Of a DNA stretch of 64,000 bases, positions 1 to 8,501 are shown one piece after another. The DNA comes from Phaeobacter sp. A36a-5a (GTDB lineage Bacteria > Pseudomonadota > Alphaproteobacteria > Rhodobacterales > Rhodobacteraceae): NCBI RefSeq assembly GCF_037911135.1, contig NZ_JBBLYU010000002.1, positions 124,001 through 188,000 on the forward strand, given 5' to 3'. Made by a program: the position numbers and the translations under genes. The notes under the pieces were generated by a model. That model saw only the letters and a list, made by a program, of their open reading frames with translations. It searched no databases and was not told the origin of the DNA. Numbering within the stretch: position 1 is the first letter of the stretch; each line of letters starts with the position of its first letter.

Positions 1-191
1 CCGGCGCTGGCGGGAATCTGTCCTGAAATCAGGTTGAAATAAGTGGTCTTCCCAGCGCCATTGGGGCCGACAATGGCCGTGAGTTCGCCCGGATGAAAGT
101 CACAAGTCACTGCATCGACGGCCACATGCCCGCCAAAGCGTACGGTGAGATCGCTGGTGGACAGTAGAGGGGCGGGCATGGGTGCATCCAT
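1..191 (-). CDS. ABC transporter ATP-binding protein, branched-chain amino acid type (LivG-like), partial
   Basis: Only the N-terminal ~63 residues are present; the gene runs off the left edge. The translation holds a clear Walker A motif (GPNGAGKTT) preceded by a typical start of an ABC ATPase (LTVRFGGHVAVDAV), as in LivG subunits that power uptake of branched-chain amino acids or amides. An ATG at 191 and a second in-frame ATG at 179 are both possible starts. The substrate-binding protein gene just upstream on the same strand (293-1477) supports membership of one transporter operon. The substrate cannot be told from the fragment. Confidence 0.85.
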   Translation of the reverse strand, partial: MDAPMPAPLLSTSDLTVRFGGHVAVDAVTCDFHPGELTAIVGPNGAGKTTYFNLISGQIPASA

Positions 192-292
192 CTGAAACGG
201 GGTAGTGGCCGGGTGATCGCGGCGGGCCGCGCAATCCCATGTGACGTGCCGGGCCCGGTGGCGGTCGCCCCGGACCCGGTCGCGTTGTGTGA

Positions 293-1477
293 TCAGTTGC
301 GGATCGGAATCGGCAGATCGTCGATGCTCAGCTCGCGAACCAGTTCCGGGATGGCCCATTCGACATCGTCGTCGACACGCAGTTTGAAGTGATACATGGA
401 TTGCAGCGCCTGATGATCCTCGGCCCGGAATTTCATGGTGCCCTTCGGGGTTTGCCATTCCATGCCTTCCATCGCCGCAATCAACGCCTCGGTGTCGGTG
501 GATCCGGCCTTCTTGATCGCTTCCACGGCGGCGATGCCAGCGGCCATTCCGCCTGCGGTGAAGAAATCGGGCGGGCTGTCGAACCGTTCAAAATGGGTCT
601 TCACCAGCCAGTCGTTCACCGGATTGTCAGGCAGTTCGTAGTAGTAATACGTGCCACCTTCCATACCTGCGAAATCCTTGAACCCTTTCAGGGCGGCGAG
701 GATGTTTCCAACGCCGGCAAATTCGATCCCGAAACGACCGGGATCCATTGCGTTGATCTTGGCCCATGGATTGCCACCACCGGCCCAGATGATGAAAAGC
801 TTCTTCTCGCCCTCGAGATCTTTCATCGCGTTGAAAATGCGCTCGCCCGCAGCGGTAAAGTCGGTGGTGTCGGTTGGGGCGAATTCCTCATGGACAATTT
901 GGTGGCCCTGAGCGGCCAGGGCTTCGCGGAAGGCTGCGATGCCGTCGCGGCCAAAGGCATAGTCCTGTGCCAGCGTTGCGATATGCACATTTTCACCGGC
1001 TAGGGCGATGGCGCTGGCCACCGCATCCTGCGAGGAATTGCGCGAGGTGCGGAAAATGTAACGGTTCCAATTCGCGCCCGTGATGGAATCGGCAACCGCC
1101 GGCTCCACGATCAGCAGTTTTTCGTATTCTTCGGCAACCGGCAGCATCGCCAGCGCAACGCCGGAGCTGACCGGCCCGATGGCCAAATCCACCTCGTCGT
1201 CGCCGTAGGCTTCTTCCAGAAGTGCCTTGCCATTCTCAGGCTTGAGCTGGGTGTCCTTTTCGATCACGACGATTTTTTCGCCGTTGATTTCCATAGTGCC
1301 GCCGGTGGCATATTCCAGACCCAGCATCAGCCCGTCATGGGATTGTTTGGCATAGGCCTCGAACGGGCCGGTCTTGCCGTAGACATGGGCGATTTTGATA
1401 TCTGCAAAGGCGGCGGTGGCCAGCGCAGAGGTCAGCGTCAGTGCGGAGACCATCCCCGCAGCAAATGTGCGTTTCAT
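293..1477 (-). CDS. branched-chain amino acid-type ABC transporter substrate-binding protein
   Basis: 394 residues with a classical signal peptide (MKRTFAAG..., cleavage expected after ATAAFA near residue 25), so a periplasmic binding protein. The mature chain has the type I periplasmic fold of the Peripla_BP_6/LivK family, with IKIAHVYGKTGPFEAY at the start and the IGPVSSGVALAM segment that usually contacts the ligand amino acid. Length fits the family. It lies 101 bases upstream of the LivG-like ATPase gene and is read in the same direction. The start ATG follows an AGGGAGCTACAGG ribosome-binding region. The ligand is unknown: a branched-chain amino acid, amide or urea-like compound are all possible in this family. 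Confidence 0.9.
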   Translation of the reverse strand: MKRTFAAGMVSALTLTSALATAAFADIKIAHVYGKTGPFEAYAKQSHDGLMLGLEYATGGTMEINGEKIVVIEKDTQLKPENGKALLEEAYGDDEVDLAIGPVSSGVALAMLPVAEEYEKLLIVEPAVADSITGANWNRYIFRTSRNSSQDAVASAIALAGENVHIATLAQDYAFGRDGIAAFREALAAQGHQIVHEEFAPTDTTDFTAAGERIFNAMKDLEGEKKLFIIWAGGGNPWAKINAMDPGRFGIEFAGVGNILAALKGFKDFAGMEGGTYYYYELPDNPVNDWLVKTHFERFDSPPDFFTAGGMAAGIAAVEAIKKAGSTDTEALIAAMEGMEWQTPKGTMKFRAEDHQALQSMYHFKLRVDDDVEWAIPELVRELSIDDLPIPIRN

Positions 1478-1495
1478 CCTGTAGCTCCCTCGTGG

Positions 1496-1516
1496 CGCGC
1501 CAAGATGTTTGGCGCG
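1496..1516 (-). promoter_or_regulatory. short inverted repeat in the leader of the binding-protein gene
   Basis: CGCGCCAA and TTGGCGCG form an 8-bp stem with a 5-base spacer, 19 to 39 bases upstream of the ATG at 1477. It could be a leader hairpin or a protein-binding palindrome; nothing in the sequence decides between these. Confidence 0.3.
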
Positions 1517-1619
1517 GTCTCGCTCCTGTGGTGGCAGGCTAGCGGCGGGGTGTCAAACCGGTCAATTGCGCGGAAATACGTATTTTTTGATCCCATTTTG
1601 TGAACGTGGCGTTCGGCGT

Positions 1620-2390
1620 CTATTTCGCAGACCATTCAGTGGCGAGGGCTCGGGCGTTATTGGCCAAGACCATTACGTCAATCCCAACTGCAAGGAACTG
1701 CGCGCCCATATCCAGATAGGCCTGTGTCGCCTCGGGGGCAGTGCCCAGAATGCCAGGCGCCCTTCCGGCAGCCTTGATCCGGGTCATGGCATCGGCGATC
1801 ACTGCTCTGACCTCCGGGTGGGCGGAGTTGCCCTGATGTCCCATGTCAGTGGACAGGTCGGCAGGTCCTATAAAAATCCCGTCGACACCTTCGACCTCCA
1901 GAATGTCGTCGAGATTTTCGATGCCTTTACGGTTTTCGACCTGCAACAGGAGGCAGATTTCCTGATCGGCGGTTCGAGTATAGTCGCTGACAGAGCCGAA
2001 CATCGACGCCCGCGCCGCAGTTGCGCCCACGCCGCGGGTGCCGGTAGGCGGATAGCGGCAGGCTCGGACCAGCTCTCTGGCCTGTTCGGCAGTTTCGACG
2101 ATAGGTATCAGGACCGTTTGCGCACCGGCGTCTAGAACCTGTTTGATAATCCATGTCTCTCCAACCGGAACGCGCACGACGGGATGACTCTTGGAGGCAG
2201 CCAGAGCCATCAGCTGATCACGAATGGACCGGATGTCGTTTGGCGCATGTTCACCGTCGATCACTAGCCAATCGAAGCCACAGGTTCCCATTACTTCGGC
2301 TACGGCACCCTCACCAAAGCTCATCCAGCACCCAATCTGGCGATCGCCCCGCGATAGAGCCTGTTTGAAGGTGTTTTTGGTGGCGGGCAT
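1620..2390 (-). CDS. hpaI: HpcH/HpaI family aldolase (4-hydroxy-2-oxoheptanedioate aldolase-like)
   Basis: 256 residues from the ATG at 2390, which has AGGAGA seven bases upstream; a longer reading from 2438 lacks such a site. The family is class II pyruvate aldolases that split 4-hydroxy-2-oxo acids into pyruvate and an aldehyde with a divalent metal. Family motifs are visible: QIGCW, FDWLVIDGEHAPND with the catalytic-base His near residue 48, YPPTGTRGVG, LLQVENRKG with the metal-ligand Glu, and GIFIGPADLSTDMG with the metal-ligand Asp. The resemblance to E. coli HpaI of the homoprotocatechuate pathway is close from memory. It is followed upstream by a PLP decarboxylase gene 44 bases away on the same strand. 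No other homoprotocatechuate genes are present, so the real substrate may be a different hydroxy-oxo acid. Confidence 0.85.
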   Translation of the reverse strand: MPATKNTFKQALSRGDRQIGCWMSFGEGAVAEVMGTCGFDWLVIDGEHAPNDIRSIRDQLMALAASKSHPVVRVPVGETWIIKQVLDAGAQTVLIPIVETAEQARELVRACRYPPTGTRGVGATAARASMFGSVSDYTRTADQEICLLLQVENRKGIENLDDILEVEGVDGIFIGPADLSTDMGHQGNSAHPEVRAVIADAMTRIKAAGRAPGILGTAPEATQAYLDMGAQFLAVGIDVMVLANNARALATEWSAK

Positions 2391-2434
2391 TGGCAAATCT
2401 CCTGTTTGGGTCGGGTGGCGCGGGTTTGTTCTGG

Positions 2435-3853
2435 TCACCGGGCTTTCAGGGCGCGCGCAATCTCGGTGATAACCTCATGGGCCAGCATAACATCGGCTTC
2501 GGTTGTCTCAAACTGGCCAGCCTGGAACCGGATAACCAGCGCGCCGTCGACGCGGGTCTGGGTCAGGTAGATACGACCATCGTCATTGATCGCGTTCAAC
2601 AGTTGTAGATTGAGTTCATCCAGATCGTTAGCGCCCTGCGGGGCATAGCGGAACGACCAAAGCGACCACATTGGTGGTGTCACAATCTCGAAATCAGGCT
2701 CTAACTTGAGCTTATCGTGCAGCTGGTTGGACCAGATGATGTGGTTGCGCAGGCGCTGGCGCAGACCCTCCAGCCCGTAGGTGCGGATCAGGAACCAGAT
2801 TTTCAGGGCCCGGAACCGGCGGCCCAGCGGAACCGACCATTCGGAATAGTTGATGATGCCGTCATGGCCGTGGGTCTTGAGGTATTCCGGACTGATGGCG
2901 AGGGTTTGCACCAGATCGTCCGGGTTCCTCACAAAATGGGCGGAGCAGTCGAACTGCACGCCCAGCCATTTGTGCGGGTTGAAGACGATGCTGTCGGCGC
3001 GTTCGACGCCGGGCCAGTAGTGGCGGTATTGCGGGCAGATCATGGCGGAGCCGGCCCACGCGGCGTCCACATGGGTGTAGAGGCCGTATTTTTCGGCGAC
3101 GTTCAGCACCTGATCGACCGGATCGGTGGCACCAACGCCGGTGCCGCCCACGCAGAGAATGACGCCGGCTGGCTGGTGACCCGCGGCGAGGTCGGATTGG
3201 ATCGCCGCCTTCAGCGCGTCCGGGTCCATGCCGCGCCAGTCGCCCTTGATGGGGATGCGGATCAGGTTCTGCTGGCCGATGCCCGCGACCCAGATGGCGC
3301 GGTCGATGGAGGTGTGGACTTCAGATGAACAGTAAATCCGGAGTGGCTTTTGGGCGAACAGGCCCTGCTGGTTGCCCTGCCAGTTCAGCGCCTTTTCCCG
3401 CATGGTCAGCACGGCGGCGAGGGTGGCGGAGGAGGCCGAGTCCTGAATGACGCCCTGGAACTGGTCCGGCAGGTCCAGCGCCTGGCGCAGCCAGTCCATC
3501 ATCCGCGTTTCCATCTCAGTTGCCGCCGGCGAGGTCTGCCACAGCATGCATTGCGGAGCGATGGCGGAGGCGAGGAACTCCGCCAGCACCGAGGGCGCGG
3601 CGGCGTTGGAGGTGAAATAGGCAAAGAAGCGCGGGTGCTGCCAATGAGTGATGCCGGGCATCACGATGTCTTCGAAATCGCGGAAGATCACCTCCATCCC
3701 CTCGCCATCCTCGGGCGGGGTTTGGGGCAGGGCGCTCAGCACCTCGCCGGGAGCCGTCTGCGCTCGCACCGGGCGGTCGCCGACGGTCAGGTGATAGTCC
3801 TGTGCCCAGTCCGCAACCTTGCGGCCCCAGTGAGAAAAATCATTCCAGTTCAT
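2435..3853 (-). CDS. PLP-dependent group II decarboxylase (aromatic-L-amino-acid decarboxylase-like)
   Basis: 472 residues, the usual length for the cytosolic aromatic amino acid/tyrosine decarboxylases. The PLP-binding lysine sits in NPHKWLGVQ at about residue 295, the His that stacks on PLP in SSEVHTSI (about 180), and the Asp that pairs with the ring nitrogen in THVDAAWAG (about 263). The N-terminal segment MPGITHWQHPRFFAYF is typical of the family. It probably turns an aromatic amino acid into its amine and CO2. It forms a unit with the downstream hpaI-like gene and is divergent from the HpaR-type regulator at 4083. The exact amino acid (Tyr, Phe, Trp or Dopa) cannot be assigned from the sequence alone. 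Confidence 0.88.
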   Translation of the reverse strand: MNWNDFSHWGRKVADWAQDYHLTVGDRPVRAQTAPGEVLSALPQTPPEDGEGMEVIFRDFEDIVMPGITHWQHPRFFAYFTSNAAAPSVLAEFLASAIAPQCMLWQTSPAATEMETRMMDWLRQALDLPDQFQGVIQDSASSATLAAVLTMREKALNWQGNQQGLFAQKPLRIYCSSEVHTSIDRAIWVAGIGQQNLIRIPIKGDWRGMDPDALKAAIQSDLAAGHQPAGVILCVGGTGVGATDPVDQVLNVAEKYGLYTHVDAAWAGSAMICPQYRHYWPGVERADSIVFNPHKWLGVQFDCSAHFVRNPDDLVQTLAISPEYLKTHGHDGIINYSEWSVPLGRRFRALKIWFLIRTYGLEGLRQRLRNHIIWSNQLHDKLKLEPDFEIVTPPMWSLWSFRYAPQGANDLDELNLQLLNAINDDGRIYLTQTRVDGALVIRFQAGQFETTEADVMLAHEVITEIARALKAR

Positions 3854-3900
3854 CGTGTCGTCCTTGGGCTTAGCATCCGGCTACCTTAGATGAGCATATA

Positions 3901-3918
3901 ATTAACATGTGCATTAAT
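3901..3918. promoter_or_regulatory. candidate operator, ATTAA-N8-TTAAT palindrome
   Basis: An 18-base inverted repeat lies in the 229-base region between the divergent decarboxylase and MarR/HpaR-type genes, 48 bases upstream of the decarboxylase start. AT-rich palindromes of this size are common sites for MarR-family regulators, and one is encoded next door. The assignment is inference from position and symmetry. Confidence 0.35.
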
Positions 3919-4082
3919 ACCTGTCCACATGCTCGATCGTATCCGATGTCAGAGATCCGCTCAGCGTCATTCCGCCAATACAGGTATAGACCCGGTCGAT
4001 TTGGATTGCCCAGCAGCGTAAGTGCTAGTCACTCCGGGTACTGAGGATTTGCCTTTGCGCCCCTAGACAGCGATAATCTGGC

Positions 4083-4517
4083 ATGACCAAGCAGTTACCA
4101 AGCACAGACCGATCCTTGCCCATTGCCCTGCTGCGCGCGCGTGAGCGCGTGATGGGCCCTATTCGCGCGTTGCTGAGCGACGCGGGGCTGACCGAACAGC
4201 AATGGCGCGTGTTGCGGGTCGTTCAGGAAACAGGTGACATTGATCCGACGCAGATTTCCGAGCGCGCGTGCCTGCTGCTTCCCAGCTTGACCCGCATCCT
4301 GCAGAAGCTGGAGGATAAGGGGCTGATCCAACGGGCAAAGGATCAGATGGATCGCCGCCGCCAGATTGTCAGTATTACCGAAGCGGGCGAACAGGTGATT
4401 GACGACAACTTGCAGGCCAGTCTCGCCGTGATCGAACGGACCCGCGCGCAGATGGGGAATGAGCGTTACGAGGCGCTTCTGGATCTGCTGAACGAACTGC
4501 ACCAGCTGGAAGAGTAG
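4083..4517 (+). CDS. hpaR: MarR family regulator, HpaR type
   Basis: 144 residues with the winged-helix MarR fold. RALLSDAGLTEQQWRVLRV is the usual first helix pair, ISERACLLLPSLTRILQKLE the recognition helix region, and GLIQRAKDQMDRRRQIVSIT the wing. The LLLPSLTRILQ segment and overall length match HpaR, the repressor of the homoprotocatechuate (4-hydroxyphenylacetate) genes. HpaR-type regulators usually respond to an aromatic acid. The gene is divergent from the decarboxylase/aldolase pair, which are its most likely targets, and converges with the glycerate kinase gene with only 15 bases between stops. Effector and targets are inferred. Confidence 0.85.
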   Translation: MTKQLPSTDRSLPIALLRARERVMGPIRALLSDAGLTEQQWRVLRVVQETGDIDPTQISERACLLLPSLTRILQKLEDKGLIQRAKDQMDRRRQIVSITEAGEQVIDDNLQASLAVIERTRAQMGNERYEALLDLLNELHQLEE

Positions 4518-4532
4518 CCGCAACAGGTGTCC

Positions 4533-5807
4533 CTAACGGGCGGGCAAAAGCATGATCTGAATATCCGCCACATTGGTGCCGGTTCCGCCGGTTACAAACA
4601 GATCATCCGCAAATCTGAGCGCCCGGTTGCTGTCGTTGTTCCTGAGCAAGGCCATCGGGTCGCCCCCCTTGTCCAGAATGCGCTGCCACGTGCCCCCATC
4701 GACAATGCCTCCTGCCGCATCCGTCGGACCGTCCCGCCCATCGGTGCCCGCTGACAGGAAAGCCCAGCTTCCGCTCAGCGTTTGGCGGCCTAAGCGCGCC
4801 ACATGGAGCGCCAGTTCCTGATTGCGTCCACCGCGGCCTGTTCCGGTCAGATTTACCGTTGTTTCCCCGCCGAAGATCAGCGCGACCGGGTGGTTTGAAA
4901 CCCGTGCCTGGGTTGCGGAGATAATCCGTGCCGCGGCGGCCTCCACATCTCCGGTCAGGGCATAATCAACGATATCGGTAGACCAGCCCTTGCGTGCGGC
5001 CAGTTCCTTCATGGCGATCAGGCTGTGACGGTTAGACCCGATCAGATGTGCAATGACGGACCCTGTATCAAGGAGGGTTTGTGCAGGGTCTTCCTGTGCT
5101 GACAAATGGGCCTGAACAGCGCCCGGAAGCGAGGCCCAAAGGTCATGCGCTACAAGACAGTCGCGCGCCATGGTGCGCGATCCCAGCGGTGCCACCGTCG
5201 GACCCGAGGCTATCGCGCGCAGATCATCACCGATCACATCCGACAGAATATAGCTGCAGACCGGTGCGGGGTAGGCGGAGCGCAGGAGGCCACCTCCCTT
5301 CAGCTCAGAGAGTTGCTGACGGATCAGATTCATCTGCATGATGTCCAGTCCGGCTCCCAAAAGGAGATCGGTGACTGCGGTTTTGTGGGCAAGTGTAAGC
5401 CCTGCAGCCGGCGCCACGGCGAGGGCAGAACCACCACCGGAAATCAGCGCCACCACACTGTCATTGGCAGTCAGGTCGCCGACGGCCTGACGCAGGGCGG
5501 CGCCAGCCGCGAGGCTCATGTCATTGGGCACCGGATGGTCACCGGCCAGGACACTGGCTCCGGGGATCTCGGCAAGGTTTTCCGGGTTGGTGACGGCGAC
5601 CGCCCTGTCGGATGGCGGGAGCATCCGCATGGCCTGTCGCATCATGGGTACGGCGGCCTTCCCCAGTGCGATAAGGATCAGGCGTCCGCCGGGGCGCGGC
5701 AGGGGTGGCGGATGCTGTCGCAAGCTTTCCGCCAAGGCCATTGCAGGGTCGGCTCGGGCGATGGCGGCGGCAAACAGATCGCCGAGGGTGCTTCGCAGGT
5801 CAGCCAT
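4533..5807 (-). CDS. glycerate 2-kinase / MOFRL family protein (TtuD/GckA-like)
   Basis: 424 residues from the ATG at 5807, which overlaps the end of the upstream hydrolase gene by 8 bases; a longer reading from 6215 would run far into that gene and is not credible. The N-terminal DUF4147 region has LIALGKAA and the glycine-rich ISGGGSALA. The C-terminal MOFRL region has GRGGRNQELALHVA and SAGTDGRDGPTDAAGG. Family members phosphorylate D-glycerate, giving 2-phosphoglycerate, and some were first annotated as hydroxypyruvate reductase. The tight overlap with the hydrolase suggests that hydrolysis of an ester yields glycerate or a relative for this kinase. No other function looks more likely. 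Confidence 0.85.
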   Translation of the reverse strand: MADLRSTLGDLFAAAIARADPAMALAESLRQHPPPLPRPGGRLILIALGKAAVPMMRQAMRMLPPSDRAVAVTNPENLAEIPGASVLAGDHPVPNDMSLAAGAALRQAVGDLTANDSVVALISGGGSALAVAPAAGLTLAHKTAVTDLLLGAGLDIMQMNLIRQQLSELKGGGLLRSAYPAPVCSYILSDVIGDDLRAIASGPTVAPLGSRTMARDCLVAHDLWASLPGAVQAHLSAQEDPAQTLLDTGSVIAHLIGSNRHSLIAMKELAARKGWSTDIVDYALTGDVEAAAARIISATQARVSNHPVALIFGGETTVNLTGTGRGGRNQELALHVARLGRQTLSGSWAFLSAGTDGRDGPTDAAGGIVDGGTWQRILDKGGDPMALLRNNDSNRALRFADDLFVTGGTGTNVADIQIMLLPAR

Positions 5808-7377
5808 GCTGGACACCGGGAGTATTCGTTGGCCTGTGGCGGGCCTGCCTGCGCGGCCCATGCGGCGTAATGGTGTCGAGAGACAGGGTGTGGTCCATGT
5901 TGCGCATCCGGTGCCGCAGCATTTGGCGGGTGAGACGGGCCAGATCGCCCTGATGCTCAGGGTGTTCCGCGACATTGACCCTTTCGCCCTCGGCGGTGTG
6001 GTCAAATAGCAGTGGCGGCAGGTCAGCGGCAAATTCAACCAATGTAAACCGCGCGTCCCGTAGAATAGCGAGGCAGGAATTGCTGGCATCGGTTCCCAGA
6101 TGGTGTTGCCAGATACTGGGGCGTTCTGGCTCGCCAAAGTCCAGTTCCGAATAGCTGTAGCTGCGCCAGTCGTCTGGTGTTTCCCCGGAAACCAGTGGGA
6201 GCAAAGACCGCCCATCCATTGAGTTGGGGACCGCCTGACCGACCCAGTCGAGAATAGTCGGGGCCAGGTCGATCGACTCCGTGATGTCTTGCACGACCGC
6301 TCCGGCGCGCATGGCGTTGCCCGGTTGGCGAATGATCAACGGGGTATGATAGGCGGCATCATAGACAGAGAATTTGCCCCAGCTGTGCCGATCACCCAGC
6401 ATTTCCCCATGATCGGCGCTGAGCACGACAAGTGTATTCTCCAATTGGTCGCTGTTCTGCAGATATTGCATGACCCGGCCAATATGAGCGTCGACCTCGC
6501 TGGCGAGGCCTAGGTAGATCGCCCGCAGCGTCTGGATTACCGGGTCGCTGGGGTCCAGATCCGGAAAACCCTCGACAAAGGAGGCGGGAGACGCAGCGCG
6601 GGTGGTCGGGTCGAAAAACGGATGGACCGCGCGTTCGTCCTCTACAGTGGCGAGGCGCTGCGGCAGCGGCAGGCTGGCGGGATCGTACATCCGGTTGTAA
6701 GGCGCAGGCGCGACCAGCGGCGGATGCGGGCGGATATAGGTGAGATGTGCGAACCAGCTCTGGTCGCGGTAGCCAGGCATTGTCGCCAGAAACCGATCGG
6801 TGAGAAAGGCGGTATCGCTATCTTCGGCCCGGTACACAGCGGGGTCGTTCAGTCTAGGAGCGCCCCCGGTTGGCGAAACCGGTTTGTAGATGTCCCAGTA
6901 GCGATCGAAGGTATAGCCCTTGTTCAGCAGATGCGCGCGCCATGGATGCGACATCTCCATCCGCATTTCCAGCATCTCGTGGAAACCGGCCATCGGGTAT
7001 TCGTAGGTCTGCATCGCCGGGTCGCCGGGGTGGTAGATGCGCGGGTCATGCGAGGTGTCGGTATAGCCAAACAGCATCGGCAGATAACCCGCCTTGCGCA
7101 TCTCAGACGCGAGGTTTGGTGTGTCATGCCGGAGCGGTGTCCCGTTGCGAACGGATCGGTGGTTCATCGCATACTGGCCAGTCAGGATCGAGGCCCGCGA
7201 CGGTCCGCAGGGATTCACGACCGTATAGTTCCTCTGGAAGGTAACGGCATCCGCCATCAAGGCGCGCAGGTTTGGCAGCGCTACGTGCTCGGCCAGGGCT
7301 CCAAACAGGCAATCCGCCCGCATCTGATCGATCAGGATAAACAGGACATTCCTGCGCTGGTCTGAAGCTTGGCTCAT
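5800..7377 (-). CDS. phosphonate monoester hydrolase / sulfatase family protein
   Basis: 525 residues of the alkaline phosphatase superfamily. The sulfatase signature NPCGPSRASILTG places the residue converted to formylglycine at Cys57; LFILIDQMRAD carries the first metal aspartate, and LSADHGEMLGD the second metal site. Several blocks (MNHRSVRNGTPL, YRPHPPLVAPAPYNRMY, ITESIDLAPTILDWVG, LPPLLFDH) resemble the Rhizobium/Burkholderia phosphonate monoester hydrolases, promiscuous enzymes cleaving phosphonate and phosphate diesters and sulfate esters. There is no signal peptide, so it probably acts in the cytoplasm. It is co-transcribed with the glycerate kinase and divergent from a DeoR regulator. 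The physiological ester is unknown. A formylglycine-generating enzyme must be encoded elsewhere. Confidence 0.87.
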   Translation of the reverse strand: MSQASDQRRNVLFILIDQMRADCLFGALAEHVALPNLRALMADAVTFQRNYTVVNPCGPSRASILTGQYAMNHRSVRNGTPLRHDTPNLASEMRKAGYLPMLFGYTDTSHDPRIYHPGDPAMQTYEYPMAGFHEMLEMRMEMSHPWRAHLLNKGYTFDRYWDIYKPVSPTGGAPRLNDPAVYRAEDSDTAFLTDRFLATMPGYRDQSWFAHLTYIRPHPPLVAPAPYNRMYDPASLPLPQRLATVEDERAVHPFFDPTTRAASPASFVEGFPDLDPSDPVIQTLRAIYLGLASEVDAHIGRVMQYLQNSDQLENTLVVLSADHGEMLGDRHSWGKFSVYDAAYHTPLIIRQPGNAMRAGAVVQDITESIDLAPTILDWVGQAVPNSMDGRSLLPLVSGETPDDWRSYSYSELDFGEPERPSIWQHHLGTDASNSCLAILRDARFTLVEFAADLPPLLFDHTAEGERVNVAEHPEHQGDLARLTRQMLRHRMRNMDHTLSLDTITPHGPRRQARHRPTNTPGVQHG

Positions 7378-7563
7378 GTGGAATTTCCTTGCCGCAATTG
7401 CGGCCAGATAAGCCTGAAATCACGAGTATGGCAAAGGGTTTCCCTGCCATCACATTGTTGAATTTGACCGTTTGTGTGGAATTTTGTGTTTTTATGTTTG
7501 ATTTTTTCGGCATCCCTGTGGTTCACTCTCCAGCGAAATCTCACTCCTTACCAAGGCTGCCTA

Positions 7564-8391
7564 TTGCCCGAAGACCAGAAAATCTCGCACCGCGAATTGG
7601 AGCTGCTGGAGGCCTTGCGCCGTCTGGGCGGATCGGCACGCAGCGGCGAGATGGCCAAGGTTCTGAAGGTGTCGGAGGAAACCGTGCGTCGGACCATCAA
7701 GGCGCTTGCGAAACAGGGACTAGTGCAGCGAGTGCACGGAGGCGCCTACCTGGCGGGACCAGATGCGGCGGATAGTTTCTTCCGACGGATCTCGAAATAT
7801 ACGGCGGAAAAGCAAAGCATCGCTGCCAGGGCACTGGACCACGTTACCGACGGGATGGCGGTTTTTCTCGATGTCGGCTCCACCACCGCTTTTGTCGCCA
7901 AGGCGCTGCGTAGCCGCGCCGGTCTGACGGTGGTCACGAATTCCATTGGTGTGGCGCAGACGCTGGCCAATCATAACGGCAACAGGGTGCATTTCCTCGG
8001 CGGCGAAATACAGAGCAACGAACGCGGTACATTTGGACATGTCGCTGAACAGCAGGTCCAGGAGTTCGCGCTGGATGTGGCGGTGTTGTCGGCAGATGCG
8101 TTTTCTGCCAAACACGGCGCGCTTTACCAAAGTGCGACAGAAGCACAGCTGGCAGCTGTGGTGGCGCAGGTTGCCGAATGGACCATGCTGGTGGTCGCGC
8201 ACCCGAAATTCGAAGGCACTGCGCCGCATCGCGGTCCGCAACCGGAACTGCTGGATCTGTTGCTGACCGATATCATGCCTGCCCGCAAATACCGCCGTGC
8301 ATTGGAACTCTGGGATATTGACCTTGAACTGGCGCCTGGTTCGAACAGCCCGGAAACAGAAGGGGGCGAGAGCAAGACCATGAAGGGATAA
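7564..8391 (+). CDS. DeoR/GlpR family transcriptional regulator
   Basis: About 275 residues. The N-terminal DeoR helix-turn-helix is clear (RELELLEALRRLGGSARSG then VSEETVRRTIKALAKQGL and RVHGGAYL), followed by the sugar-phosphate-sensing DeoRC domain with FLDVGSTTAFVAKAL and VVTNSIGVAQTL. An ATG at 7474 would add 30 hydrophobic residues quite unlike DeoR proteins, so I prefer the TTG at 7564, although its ribosome-binding site is weak. The gene diverges from the hydrolase/glycerate kinase pair and likely represses it, responding to a phosphorylated sugar or sugar-acid intermediate. It may also be co-transcribed with the transporter gene that follows. Confidence 0.85.
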   Translation: MPEDQKISHRELELLEALRRLGGSARSGEMAKVLKVSEETVRRTIKALAKQGLVQRVHGGAYLAGPDAADSFFRRISKYTAEKQSIAARALDHVTDGMAVFLDVGSTTAFVAKALRSRAGLTVVTNSIGVAQTLANHNGNRVHFLGGEIQSNERGTFGHVAEQQVQEFALDVAVLSADAFSAKHGALYQSATEAQLAAVVAQVAEWTMLVVAHPKFEGTAPHRGPQPELLDLLLTDIMPARKYRRALELWDIDLELAPGSNSPETEGGESKTMKG

Positions 8392-8501
8392 CTTGATTGG
8401 CGGAATCGCCGGGAGGGCTGCGCAGCTGGGGTTTCCCATCGCGCCAAGAAAAGAGCGGTAACGTCACGACGCTGCCCAACAAAAGGACAAGACATAACTC
8501 T

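Noticed and set aside
7474-7563. N-terminal membrane segment on the DeoR regulator
   Set aside because: It arises only if the ATG at 7474 is used; DeoR proteins begin just before the helix-turn-helix, so this is probably leader DNA.
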